From NCBI GenBank assembly GCA_009845835.1, contig VXYV01000084.1:1-64000 (forward strand): a DNA stretch of 64,000 bases, in the 5' to 3' direction. Source of the stretch: Gammaproteobacteria bacterium. Lineage in GTDB: Bacteria > Pseudomonadota > Gammaproteobacteria > Pseudomonadales > Azotimanducaceae. A program made the position numbers and the translations under genes. Positions within the stretch are counted from its first letter, which is position 1, and every line of letters begins with the position of its first letter. The notes under the pieces are model-generated. The model had not been told where the DNA came from. It saw only the letters and a program-made list of their open reading frames with translations, and did no database searches. Below, in pieces: positions 1 through 9,368 of this stretch.

Positions 1-2
1 AG

Positions 3-92
3 CGGCGTCATAACACTAGTGTGTTATTGATTGAACGAATGCTATCTCAACTACCGGACGAAGTTGACGAAGTCGAACAACCGTCACGATAG
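3..92 (+). CDS. 3' end of a gene cut by the window edge
   Basis: An open frame enters from the left edge and stops at the TAG at 90-92, giving the last 29 residues of a protein. The tail is leucine-rich and then acidic (LLIERMLSQLPDEVDEVEQ), as in a real C-terminus. It is too short to identify. It runs towards the minus-strand gene ending at 152, so the two are convergent. The coding claim rests only on the uninterrupted frame and its composition. Confidence 0.35.
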   Translation, partial: RRHNTSVLLIERMLSQLPDEVDEVEQPSR

Positions 93-151
93 CAGCTCAA
101 AAAACGCACATAGGAATGTCGGTTTCTCGATTGAAAATCTGAGTTAGATTC

Positions 152-1624
152 TTACTCAGATTTCGACTTCGGTGACCAAAGGTAACGCCGTTTTGGAATG
201 AACAGTTTTCTGACCACTGGTGGAGTTAACTCGGCCAGTCTAGTTAAATCTAATCCTTTAGCTTGCAGCCATTGAGTGTATCGCTTGTCAGCGACAAATG
301 AGTCCCACTGTGATTCATCCCCGGTCCAAAAAGGGGGGGGTTGTAACCATAACCTCCGACTACAAGACAACGCATCAAACGCTCCATCGAAATCATCCAA
401 GTAGAGCGCGAGTTCAACTAATTCGTCGCAGGTAAACTTTTGTATTAAGTTCGACGGCATACTAGCTAAATTTAAATAGCTATACTCTCCTTGAATGAGT
501 CGGAGATACTTGTTCGCACCAACATCATTTCTTTGTTCAAGAAGATTCCAATCGAAGAGTCCTCGATATCGGCTTACACGTTCGTCGGATGGTTCTCGGA
601 GTTGAGCGATTTGCAATGCGTCAGGAACTAGTTCCTGGTCCTCAGAGTGAAACCGAGAAAACGCGATTCGTAGAGCAACTTCACTCGACAACGGTTGCAT
701 CCGAGAAACTCGATATAACAATTCCTGCTCTTCCGCAAACCAACCTAATTCATGATAAATTTGTGCTAGTGAAGAGACCGCCTTAGAGTTCGAATATCTA
801 CTTGCGAGTTCGGTAACGTTGTCAAGATACTGCAGAAAATCTTGATCGCGTTCGTACTGAATATCAACTTTCTCAATCAATGCCAAGTAATGATTCGGGT
901 CTAGTTTCAACGCGCGTTCTACGTATTGGGCTCGAGAATTTGGGAGAAGCTGGGATAACAGATAAGAACTATGCGCCGATTCCCATTGGTGGTTTTCAGC
1001 AAGTAGTAATTTAGCAGCATCATTTATTCGTCCATCTGAAACAAGGGAATACGCTCGTAGTAAGTGTTCAAAACTAGCCGAATTGAGTTCCTCCTCAAGT
1101 GGTGCTAACGGACTCTTGTCATACAATTTTTCGCGAACGTCAGTCACAATTTCGTTATGGATCTCAAGTATCGATTGCTCACCAGATGAAAAAGTCGATT
1201 CCCATTTCATGCTGGGAGAGATTTTCGAAACATCGACTAGTTGGATTTCTAAATCAAACTCATCTGTATCAGCAACTGATTTGAACTCACCCACAAGTAG
1301 ATGCGTAGCTCCTAGCACAATCGCAGAAGTCTGAAATTGCACCTCCCCTGTCTCAAACCATTCACGAGTATCGTAAAAATCAACGATATTTAAGTCTCGA
1401 CTTTCTGACAATCTCATTGTCAAAAATCGTGGAAGTTCATACTTTAGGTGATCGGGTGTTGTTTCACCCCCTTCAAACGGCAGGACCGCTAAAGTGATTA
1501 GTTTCGGAGCTAGATTAGGCAACCAGAGAAAGTACCCAACCACCGTTAGGATTACCAGCGCACCCATCAACACTACGGCGAAAAATAACCCGCGAGAAGG
1601 TGTAGAAGAGTTTTCCTTAGTCAA
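152..1624 (-). CDS. Membrane-anchored TolB-like/TPR protein
   Basis: This 490-residue protein has a cytoplasmic N-terminus of about 12 residues and one hydrophobic segment at about 13-36. A stretch beginning LAVLPFEGG follows, which resembles the alpha/beta TolB-N/FlgO-like domain found in membrane sensor proteins with TPRs. Residues about 185-340 contain helical pairs of tetratricopeptide type (for example RAQYVERALKLDPNHYLAL). No catalytic motif is seen. The gene lies 6 nt downstream of the nucleotide-sugar dehydrogenase gene and on the same strand, so the two are probably co-transcribed. An extracytoplasmic scaffold or sensor role, perhaps tied to polysaccharide metabolism, is inference. 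A run of eight G on the plus strand at 333-340 encodes three prolines near the C-terminus and is a possible slippage site. Confidence 0.7.
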   Translation of the reverse strand: MTKENSSTPSRGLFFAVVLMGALVILTVVGYFLWLPNLAPKLITLAVLPFEGGETTPDHLKYELPRFLTMRLSESRDLNIVDFYDTREWFETGEVQFQTSAIVLGATHLLVGEFKSVADTDEFDLEIQLVDVSKISPSMKWESTFSSGEQSILEIHNEIVTDVREKLYDKSPLAPLEEELNSASFEHLLRAYSLVSDGRINDAAKLLLAENHQWESAHSSYLLSQLLPNSRAQYVERALKLDPNHYLALIEKVDIQYERDQDFLQYLDNVTELASRYSNSKAVSSLAQIYHELGWFAEEQELLYRVSRMQPLSSEVALRIAFSRFHSEDQELVPDALQIAQLREPSDERVSRYRGLFDWNLLEQRNDVGANKYLRLIQGEYSYLNLASMPSNLIQKFTCDELVELALYLDDFDGAFDALSCSRRLWLQPPPFWTGDESQWDSFVADKRYTQWLQAKGLDLTRLAELTPPVVRKLFIPKRRYLWSPKSKSE

Positions 1625-1630
1625 AACTGT

Positions 1631-2917
1631 TTAGAGGCGCGCCGTAACTTTTGATTTGGGGAGAATGTGTTTGATGTCATAGACAACCGCGTCAGACTTA
1701 CCATAGGTAAGAATCTGTTCTGGTTCAGCTTCTTGGAACTGTGAATGTGCTACGGCAATAACTAAACCATCGTATTCGTCTGTGTTTGGACTGTGAATTA
1801 AGGATATATCGCTTGGTAACTCACTTGATCCAGCGTGCGCAACAGGATCGATCACATCAACTTGCAAATTACGGGTACGCAACTCACGTACTAATTCAAT
1901 CGTCTTGCTGTTTCGTGTGTCTGGGCAGTTTTCTTTGAAAGTAATCCCCAACACTAGCACCTTGCATTGATCTAACTGTTTCTTTTGCACAGTCAGTAAT
2001 TCGCAGATTCGACTTGCAACCCAACTAGGCATAGCATTATTGATTTTGCGACCAGCAAGAATTACATCGGGTCGGAATCCGACTTCACGTGCTTTATAAG
2101 TGAGATAGTACGGATCAACGCCGATGCAGTGCCCGCCAACTAAACCCGGTCGAAACGGTAAGAAGTTCCATTTAGTCTGTGCGGCTTCCAGCACCTCCCC
2201 CGTGTCGATGTCAAGTTTTTCGAACAACAATGCGAATTCATTGACTAGTGCTATATTGATATCTCTTTGAATGTTCTCGATAACTTTAGCGGCTTCAGCA
2301 ACACGGATGGACGAAGCACTATGGGTCCCAGCTGGGATAATCGAACGATAGAAGTTGTCCACAAATTGTCTCGCATTTTTGTTCGAACCAGAGGTAACTT
2401 TGATAACCTCAGTGAGACGATGTTCACGATCACCTGGGTTTATACGTTCTGGACTGTAACCTAACCAAAAGTCAATATTTAACGTCAGTCCCGAAAACCT
2501 TTCGATGATGGGTACACAAACTTCTTCCGATACTCCTGGATATACAGTAGATTCGAATATCACAGTAGAAAAACGTTGCAATACACTACCAACCGTCTCA
2601 CAGGCGAGTTGCAGCAAAGTAAGATCCGGTTCATTGTTTTTTGTTATAGGAGTCGGAACTGTAACGATGAGAACATTACAAGCTTTTAATTGCGTTGCAT
2701 CGCAGGTAAAAACTAGATTGTCGTTACCTTGCAGTTGATCTAGTTCTACTTCTCCTGACTTGTCCTCGGCGCGCTGTAACTCTGCTATTCGTTCTGGTGA
2801 ATTATCGAAACCGATCGTGCGGTAACGAGAACTGCATCGGACCGCTAGTGGCAGTCCAACGTACCCTAGTCCGATAATTCCAACGACCGTTTTTTTTGAA
2901 ACTTTAACGTTAAACAC
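1631..2917 (-). CDS. tviB: UDP-N-acetylglucosamine/galactosamine 6-dehydrogenase (TviB/WbpO type)
   Basis: This 428-residue enzyme belongs to the UDP-glucose/GDP-mannose dehydrogenase superfamily. It carries an N-terminal Rossmann motif (GIIGLGYVGLPLA, 13-25), the conserved FESTVYPGVSEE and SPERINPGD segments, the substrate-contact segment AAKVIENIQRD (209-219), and the catalytic cysteine C264 in GGHCIGVDPYYL. Length and motif spelling fit the TviB/VipA/WbpO branch, which oxidises UDP-HexNAc to the uronic acid for capsule or O-antigen sugars. The exact substrate cannot be read from sequence. Translation starts at a GTG (complement of 2915-2917), and an A8 run lies just inside the start (codons for S-K-K-T). 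The gene is the first of a two-gene minus-strand unit and diverges from the repeat-protein cluster at 3038. Confidence 0.88.
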   Translation of the reverse strand: MFNVKVSKKTVVGIIGLGYVGLPLAVRCSSRYRTIGFDNSPERIAELQRAEDKSGEVELDQLQGNDNLVFTCDATQLKACNVLIVTVPTPITKNNEPDLTLLQLACETVGSVLQRFSTVIFESTVYPGVSEEVCVPIIERFSGLTLNIDFWLGYSPERINPGDREHRLTEVIKVTSGSNKNARQFVDNFYRSIIPAGTHSASSIRVAEAAKVIENIQRDINIALVNEFALLFEKLDIDTGEVLEAAQTKWNFLPFRPGLVGGHCIGVDPYYLTYKAREVGFRPDVILAGRKINNAMPSWVASRICELLTVQKKQLDQCKVLVLGITFKENCPDTRNSKTIELVRELRTRNLQVDVIDPVAHAGSSELPSDISLIHSPNTDEYDGLVIAVAHSQFQEAEPEQILTYGKSDAVVYDIKHILPKSKVTARL

Positions 2918-3037
2918 TGTTTAGGTAATGCTTTTTAAGTGGTGCACGTCTCGATTACAACTGATTTTTCAGAAATTCGAGTATGATTATTATGTAAATT
3001 GTTTATCGTAGCGAAACTCCGTGAAGTCTAGAATTCG

Positions 3038-4831
3038 ATGCAATCCAAAATAAAACTACTTGCAGGTCTGGTTGTTGCTTGCGCCTTTGGTGTCGCAGCG
3101 ACTATTGTCGTTTTTGTTCTCTTGGATACAAACAATACTGACGCAAACTACGGTGCTCAACAAACAACAGGCAGTTTCGACGAGATAAATCTCGACGACG
3201 TGGAGCAAGATCCTACCCAACTTCTGACAACCAATTTACCAAGTGACTTTGACTATTTTTCTACTCTTTACAAAGTACTTGAAACTGCATCAAATTCCCA
3301 ACTACAAACGTTGTTAATAGATACTCAACAATATACAGATCTCACGAGAAGGGACGACACACAAATAGCAATTATCCGAAAAATGTCTGCACATAACCCT
3401 GTCAAGGCGCTACAAAATCTCAAAAAGTTGTCAAAGATTGATGAACTTCGTTTGACAAAAACTGTTTTTGCGGCTTGGTCGCGTACCAATTTAAACCAAG
3501 CAATAAAGCATGCTAGTTCTATGCCATTGGATTTACGTAAAAGCGCGCTGCAGGGAATCATGAGTGTGCAACCAGATTTAAATAATGAAAAACTAAACGA
3601 GTTGACTGCAGAATTAGATCATGGAGATGGCTTGGTCGATTCCATAACCGATCAAATTCTTGATGTGACTGTTGACAATCCCGAACTAGCTTGGTTGGAG
3701 ATTATTGCTGATGGTAAATCAGAGGCCTTTCAGGTAAGTGAACTGCTTACTGTCGGGAGAGCTTGGCTCAACCAGAGTGGATTTTCAGTACTTGAACAAA
3801 TAAGCGATTCCTTGACAACTTGGGAAGTCAGGTATACGGTTATTAACGGTTTACTTTTTCACCTAGCTGAAGAAGATCTAAAAGAAGCTTTCGATTACGC
3901 AATAAACTTGACAGAGAATTACGACCATACGTTTCTGACTGCGATCGTCGAAAGTTGGGCGCAGAAAGATCCGGAATCGGCGATGCAGTCGATCGCTTCC
4001 CTGGAGTCCGAAGAAGTTCGTCGAAACATGTACCACAATTTCGTACAGGCCTGGGCGAGATCAGACCCGAACGCTCTATTAGCACAACTTGATCAATTAC
4101 CTGAAAATATGAAAGTGATGGGTCAAGAAGCAGCTTTACGGAAACTAGCTGAGACTGACCCCAAGGGTGTCCTTTCCTACCTACCTTCAATCGAAAATAC
4201 TGGCAGCCGCAACAATATCTTGTATTCGATTGCTGATAATTGGGCACGCATAGACGCGGTTGAAGCACTGACTTGGGTGCAGAATGATAATACGGTTGGG
4301 GATAACCGAAAGCACTTGCTCCACCCGATCTTGATGCAATTGGCACGACAGAATCCTGAGTTAGCAATGGATACGGCATTGGCCGAACCACTTCAAGATG
4401 GGGTATATGGGTACGAAGCACAGGTGATTAATTCACTCGCGTGGAAGGATGTTGAACTAGCTATCAATTTATTTCCTCGAGTACGCGATGGAGAAACCAA
4501 ACGTATGGCACGGGATGCAATAGGAATAGCACTCGTTTACGAAGGAGAAGTCGAGCGCGCTTTTGAACTGGGATCGAACCTACAAGGAGAGGACCGGAAA
4601 AGGTATGATAATTTGCTGACAAATGAATGGGCTCGAAGATCACCCACAGATCTGTTTGAGAATTTACACGACTTAGGTTCTACCGAATTGCAGTCTTTGG
4701 CGGCTTTTACGTTGATTCAACTAAATACTTGGCAACGGAACTTAACAGATCAACAAGTGAATGCTGCATCTAAGTATCTTTCGAAACAGCACTGGGATGA
4801 ATTGAAACAACAAGGGATGGAATTCGACTAA
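3038..4831 (+). CDS. Membrane-anchored helical-repeat protein, family copy 1
   Basis: This is the first of seven paralogues in the window (597 residues). It has a short basic N-terminus, a single hydrophobic segment at about 7-30, an acidic linker, and then a long all-helical domain. The repeat units show the pattern W-[AS]-x-x-[DN]-P-x-x-[AL] (VESWAQKDPESAM, VQAWARSDPNALL, DNWARIDAVEAL). The family signature near the C-terminus is a P-L...E-A segment followed by L-F-P-R-V-R-D-G-E-T-K and then FELGSNL. The unit spacing suggests an alpha-solenoid of HEAT or TPR-like pairs outside the cytoplasm. No catalytic residues or known family name can be given. Its TAA stop shares a base with the ATG of copy 2 (TAATG), so the two are translationally coupled. 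Confidence 0.72.
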   Translation: MQSKIKLLAGLVVACAFGVAATIVVFVLLDTNNTDANYGAQQTTGSFDEINLDDVEQDPTQLLTTNLPSDFDYFSTLYKVLETASNSQLQTLLIDTQQYTDLTRRDDTQIAIIRKMSAHNPVKALQNLKKLSKIDELRLTKTVFAAWSRTNLNQAIKHASSMPLDLRKSALQGIMSVQPDLNNEKLNELTAELDHGDGLVDSITDQILDVTVDNPELAWLEIIADGKSEAFQVSELLTVGRAWLNQSGFSVLEQISDSLTTWEVRYTVINGLLFHLAEEDLKEAFDYAINLTENYDHTFLTAIVESWAQKDPESAMQSIASLESEEVRRNMYHNFVQAWARSDPNALLAQLDQLPENMKVMGQEAALRKLAETDPKGVLSYLPSIENTGSRNNILYSIADNWARIDAVEALTWVQNDNTVGDNRKHLLHPILMQLARQNPELAMDTALAEPLQDGVYGYEAQVINSLAWKDVELAINLFPRVRDGETKRMARDAIGIALVYEGEVERAFELGSNLQGEDRKRYDNLLTNEWARRSPTDLFENLHDLGSTELQSLAAFTLIQLNTWQRNLTDQQVNAASKYLSKQHWDELKQQGMEFD

Positions 4832-6609
4832 TGCAAAAGACAACACAAATCATCGTAGTCGGCGTGACTGCTTGTTTAATTGGTGTAGTGGGAACTCTAG
4901 CTATCGTTTTTGGTACTGGGTTGGTCACTTCCAGCGACAATAAACGTACCGAATCTGTCGATTTAGCAGATTTTAAATCGAATTCGATTTATGATCCCAC
5001 CGACTATGAACATTTAGTCGATTACGAGTATTTTTCGCAACTTCACTTGACACTTTCAGAACTGTCGTTCTTTGAGTTGATTGAATCATTAGGAACTTCG
5101 CAAAAACTTTCCAATACTGCCCGTCAGTTTGAAACCCAACAGGCAATAGTACGAAAACTCGTGTACATAGATCCGGAAGAAGCACTGGCAAATGTATCGT
5201 TATTACCGGATTCGGAAATCTTGGATTTGATACCGGTAGTATTTGCCGCGTGGTCTCATGTTGATCACGACGCCGCTCTGAAGAAAGCAAGTGTGCTGGC
5301 TCCAAACCTCAAGAGTCTCGCCTGGCAAGGAATTATGTTGTCGAACGAAGACATTGCTTTTTCTGAACAACTTCGTATCGCGGAATCTTTAGACCTTGAT
5401 GTTTCGAATGACGATAACGTCAATCAGAGTGATTCAATCGTTGTTGGTGATTACGAGAATTCATGGAACACTTTGATTCAAGACGAACTTCCTGACTACA
5501 TCCAAGTGCAAGAACTCCTGTCCATTGCTGAAAGTTGGTTGGACAAGGAAGGCTTCGCTGCAATTGACAGAGTAAGAGATGGTCTTGATGGGTGGGCGGT
5601 AAAACAGGTGATTATCGGTTCCCTCTTATACCACTCTGCGTTAAAAGATCGTGAAGCTACTTTAGAGTATGCCTTGTCGTTAATAGGTGGCGACGACTCG
5701 TACTTCGTGTCTTCATTTTTCCAACGGTGGGCTCGGACCACACCCAAGGAAATTCTAGATCTGGTATCGACTCTTGACAACCGAGGAAACCGCCAACACC
5801 TGCAATCAACCATCCTTTCAACTTGGGCTGACGTCGACCCCTACGCGTTGTTGGACGAGATTGAATCGCTTCCGAATGAACTTCAACTTAAGGCAACAGA
5901 GGCTGCCCTTGTGTCTTTGGCTATTTCAGAACCAAAATCCGTCATTAGTTATTTGCCTTCGTTGGACAATCGCGGTAGTCAACGACAAGTCGCAAGTGCT
6001 CTTGTCAATAGTTGGGCTGAAAAAGACGCATTAGCTGCACTCGATTGGGTATTGACTGATCCCTTTGTAGATGAAATTAGTTACCGACAGTCTTTGTTAC
6101 GGCCAGTTTTGTATTTTCTTGCTAGAACAAATCCGGATCTTGCAATGGACACTGCTTTGGAGCAACCGCTTGGACGATCACGCGTCGGGGCTGAGGCACA
6201 TTTGATTGGCTCTCTGTCTTGGCGAAACTTAGTAGATACCGCGATTAAGTTGTTACCTCGTACCCGTGAAGGGAATACTCGTCTTAACGCTTATCAAAGT
6301 GTTGGATTTACGCTACTCATGCGAGGTGAGATAGACCGCGCGTTCAGTTTAGGAAATGATTTGCCCGAAAACAATATAGACAAGTATCAGTATGAGATCA
6401 TCGAAAGATGGGCCCACAGGGATCATTCTGCCGTTTATGACAACATAAGTCGTCTCAGATCCAAGAAATTGCAATCCATCGCCGCATACATGCTGATTTC
6501 TAATCAACGGAATCGAATGACTAACGAACAGCTACGAGAAGTGGCGAATTACTTGACAGATGACCAACGGCACAGACTACGTCGAACATTGAGTACGATC
6601 GAATCATAG
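4831..6609 (+). CDS. Membrane-anchored helical-repeat protein, family copy 2
   Basis: This 592-residue paralogue of copy 1 has the same order of parts: a membrane segment at about 6-29, an N-terminal module (YFSQLHLTLSEL), a middle helical domain, and C-terminal W-A-x-x-D-P units (FQRWARTTPKEIL, LSTWADVDPYALL, VNSWAEKDALAAL). The shared signature reads LLPRTREGNTRLNAYQSVG and then FSLGNDLPENN. It starts on the last base of the upstream stop codon. A small hairpin (6-bp arms, 6615-6629) lies in the 54-nt gap before copy 3. The N-terminal half aligns with copy 1, and the central DELPDYIQVQELL region aligns with copy 3. Function is unknown. Its position in an operon with two paralogues suggests they act together. 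Confidence 0.72.
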   Translation: MQKTTQIIVVGVTACLIGVVGTLAIVFGTGLVTSSDNKRTESVDLADFKSNSIYDPTDYEHLVDYEYFSQLHLTLSELSFFELIESLGTSQKLSNTARQFETQQAIVRKLVYIDPEEALANVSLLPDSEILDLIPVVFAAWSHVDHDAALKKASVLAPNLKSLAWQGIMLSNEDIAFSEQLRIAESLDLDVSNDDNVNQSDSIVVGDYENSWNTLIQDELPDYIQVQELLSIAESWLDKEGFAAIDRVRDGLDGWAVKQVIIGSLLYHSALKDREATLEYALSLIGGDDSYFVSSFFQRWARTTPKEILDLVSTLDNRGNRQHLQSTILSTWADVDPYALLDEIESLPNELQLKATEAALVSLAISEPKSVISYLPSLDNRGSQRQVASALVNSWAEKDALAALDWVLTDPFVDEISYRQSLLRPVLYFLARTNPDLAMDTALEQPLGRSRVGAEAHLIGSLSWRNLVDTAIKLLPRTREGNTRLNAYQSVGFTLLMRGEIDRAFSLGNDLPENNIDKYQYEIIERWAHRDHSAVYDNISRLRSKKLQSIAAYMLISNQRNRMTNEQLREVANYLTDDQRHRLRRTLSTIES

Positions 6610-6663
6610 AGTAGAGATTCCACGAATCTTGTGAATAAAAATGGATTGAATTGATTTTCAACC

Positions 6664-8037
6664 ATGCAAAGTAGAAATCAGTTAATCTTAGTCGGCGTGA
6701 CTGGGTGTTTGGTTGGAGTTCTTCTCACTCTCGGTATAGGCATGTTGGTTTCTGTTGAATCCCCACCGAACCGACAACCTAAAGTTAGCGCCACAAGTTT
6801 GTCTAAAGATTCTTCGGTAGCTGATTTAACATCGGAACCGACGAGTTCTCCTCGCGAATACATCGATACCGGTGATTTTCAGCCGGCTTGGGAATCACTC
6901 GTTCAAGACGAAGTACCCGATTCCGTTCAGATCAAAGAACTTCTTACAATTGCCGAAAAGTGGATCGAAATAAATGGGCTAATCGGTATTGATAGAATCA
7001 AGGATGGTATACCGAATCCAGACGTTAAGGAACTAGTCCTTGTTTCGTTACTCTACAAATCAGCTCAAAATGATTCTAGTACCACATTCGACTATGTGCT
7101 TTCATTAGAAGGTGGAAACGATACTTACATCGCTGTATCGTTTTTCGAACTGTGGGCTAGAGTAGCTCCGCAAGAAACTCTGGATGCCGTATCGAACATC
7201 AAAGACGAAGAGCTTCGAAGTCAGATTCTAACCTCAATTTCAGAAATTTTGGCGACTCTCGACCCGCACTCTGCACTTGCGAAAGTGGAAACACTTCCAC
7301 GCGAACTTCAGGAGCAGGCACGGTATGAAGCGCTTGTGGAATTAGCACACAACGAACCAAGAGAAGTTCTACCACTCTTGTCCACTATCGAAAATCCTTT
7401 AACTCGAAGAAGTGTGACTGTCACGGTTGTGAGTAACTGGGCTGGTACAGAACCATTGGTCGCTCTGGATTGGGTGTTACGTGATTCGTGGGTAGAAGAT
7501 CCAGAAATTAGGGAGTCGTTAGTAGGCACAGTTCTGCTTAGACTCTCTTCTTCTGATCCTGAACTTGCCATGACAAAAGCTTTAGAGCAACCAATGGGGG
7601 AGAATCAACTCGGGATCGAATTAGGCTTGATTGAGACCTACGCATATCATGGGATCGATACCGCCCTAAACTTGTTACCGCGAGTGCGAGAAGGTCAGAC
7701 CAGATTGCGTGCTTACCAAATTGTCGGAAATGTTATGCTTGAATCAAACAATGTAAAGCAAGCCTACGAACTAGGTTCAGATCTGTCAGAAGCACAACGA
7801 ACACAGTATGAACGAAACATTACCGCGCGATGGGCTAACAGTGATCCCGATTCTGTTCATGAATTTATAAACGAACTGAGCTCGGACGAATTGAAATCAC
7901 ATGCGGCATTCACTGTGATTCGTTCTTACTCTGCGCAAAGTTTGCTAACAAAGGAACAAATGCGTGAGGTTGCTAAATTTTTAACGACGGTACAAAGAGA
8001 AGAGTTGACAGAAGAGCTTGAGGCTATCGGGATGTAG
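6664..8037 (+). CDS. Membrane-anchored helical-repeat protein, family copy 3 (short form)
   Basis: This 457-residue paralogue of copy 2 has a membrane segment at about 6-28 and a Ser/Thr-rich linker to about 60. It enters directly into the module that begins DFQPAWESLVQDEVPDSVQIKELL, matching copy 2 from about its residue 207. About 140 residues of the N-terminal helical module of copies 1 and 2 are missing, apparently by a clean in-frame loss, since both flanks stay alignable. The family signature is intact (LLPRVREGQTRLRAYQIVG, YELGSDLSEAQ). The gene is third in the tandem and ends 23 nt before the stop of the convergent MFS gene. It shows whole modules can be lost without breaking the frame. 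Confidence 0.7.
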   Translation: MQSRNQLILVGVTGCLVGVLLTLGIGMLVSVESPPNRQPKVSATSLSKDSSVADLTSEPTSSPREYIDTGDFQPAWESLVQDEVPDSVQIKELLTIAEKWIEINGLIGIDRIKDGIPNPDVKELVLVSLLYKSAQNDSSTTFDYVLSLEGGNDTYIAVSFFELWARVAPQETLDAVSNIKDEELRSQILTSISEILATLDPHSALAKVETLPRELQEQARYEALVELAHNEPREVLPLLSTIENPLTRRSVTVTVVSNWAGTEPLVALDWVLRDSWVEDPEIRESLVGTVLLRLSSSDPELAMTKALEQPMGENQLGIELGLIETYAYHGIDTALNLLPRVREGQTRLRAYQIVGNVMLESNNVKQAYELGSDLSEAQRTQYERNITARWANSDPDSVHEFINELSSDELKSHAAFTVIRSYSAQSLLTKEQMREVAKFLTTVQREELTEELEAIGM

Positions 8038-8060
8038 TTTCATTGAGTCGTGGTGGTCCC

Positions 8061-9368
8061 CTACCCTGATCTATGTCCACGGCGAACTTGCGCAACTTCG
8101 GGCAACCAGTGCTTAATCAATAAAGCACTTATCACCATCAATAGTGCGGCAACGAATAGTGCAAACTGAATACTGATCCTTTCAGCTAATTGACCTATTG
8201 GAATCATTCCAAGGGGCATGCAGCCATGCGTCGCCCACATAATCGCCGTTACGCGAGTTCGGACTCGTGAAGAGACTGTGAGTTGAATGACGCTCATGTT
8301 TAAGGCAGAGATTCCGGCACTGAAAGCCCCTATGAGGGCTAATACAACAATCGAAAGCCAAAATTGTGCAATCCAGGGCAGCACGACTATCCCAATTGCC
8401 CACAGATAGCAAAGGATGAACATAGTTCTGCCTTTGTGCCCAATATCTCCTAGCCGCGCTAAGATGAGCCCACCCGCTAGCGCGCCAATTCCTAAGGCAG
8501 CCGACAGATATCCCAGAAGCTGGGCATCGCCGTTTAACACATCTACATTCAATGCTGGTAAAAGAAACTGAGCACTGAACCCAAAGGTCATAGGTAGTAA
8601 GCTCATGAGAAGTAAACCTAGAACCAAACGGTTGCGCCGAACATAAACCAAACCTTCGAGAAAATCTCTGGAAAATGACTTTGGAGTACCTCTAACTGGT
8701 TCTCCTTTAAAGTGCAACAAACAAGTTCCTGCCGTTGACACTCCATACATCAGAGTGATCACAAAGAAAACGATCCCTACCCCTTTGATCGAAGTATGAT
8801 CTCCTGCTGCAAATAACGCGATCAAGTAACCTGCAATCGTCGGCCCCACTACCCTCGCCAAACTCCAGGTCGAGTTCGCTAGCGCTAAGGCGTTCGTTAG
8901 TGACTTTGCGACTACGATGTCTGGTATAACAGCAGTACGAGCTGGCATCGTTAATGCCAGTACGGTTCCATTGATTAAACCAAAACAGATAAAGTGCCAA
9001 AACTTCACCGTACCGAAGTAAATGATGAGCGCAAAGACAAAGGTAGAGATAGTGGTAAACAACTGAGACCCGACAATAATCGTCTTTTTATTCATACGAT
9101 CGGCAAGGGTTCCACCGAAAAAAGAGAATATCGCTGAGGGCATTAGAAAAGATAACATTACCCAAGTGAGTGCGATTTCTGATTCGGTCAAATCGAATAT
9201 CAACCAGCCACGTGCAAGAATTTGCATATTCATGGCAAACGACGAGGCAATACTTGTGAGCCAGATTAAACGAAAGTCACGATATCGCAATGCCTCGAAA
9301 GTACGCGAGAAAAAACTTGGTGACTTAACCGACTGCTGTAAGGGAGCGGTTTTCTGTGTGGAAGTCAT
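8061..9368 (-). CDS. MFS transporter (EntS/MFS_3-like exporter)
   Basis: This is a 435-residue polytopic membrane protein with about 12 hydrophobic segments. The loop FFGGTLADRMNKKTI, between the second and third segments, is the MFS motif A (G-x-x-x-D-R-x-x-K/R). Overall it looks like the MFS_3/EntS branch of proton-driven exporters. The N-terminal cytoplasmic stretch up to FEALRYRDFRLIW is typical of that branch. The substrate is unknown. Nothing around it (repeat-protein operon on one side, decayed accessory DNA on the other) suggests a siderophore locus. The start at 9366-9368 (ATG) fits the length of the family. Confidence 0.85.
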   Translation of the reverse strand: MTSTQKTAPLQQSVKSPSFFSRTFEALRYRDFRLIWLTSIASSFAMNMQILARGWLIFDLTESEIALTWVMLSFLMPSAIFSFFGGTLADRMNKKTIIVGSQLFTTISTFVFALIIYFGTVKFWHFICFGLINGTVLALTMPARTAVIPDIVVAKSLTNALALANSTWSLARVVGPTIAGYLIALFAAGDHTSIKGVGIVFFVITLMYGVSTAGTCLLHFKGEPVRGTPKSFSRDFLEGLVYVRRNRLVLGLLLMSLLPMTFGFSAQFLLPALNVDVLNGDAQLLGYLSAALGIGALAGGLILARLGDIGHKGRTMFILCYLWAIGIVVLPWIAQFWLSIVVLALIGAFSAGISALNMSVIQLTVSSRVRTRVTAIMWATHGCMPLGMIPIGQLAERISIQFALFVAALLMVISALLIKHWLPEVAQVRRGHRSG

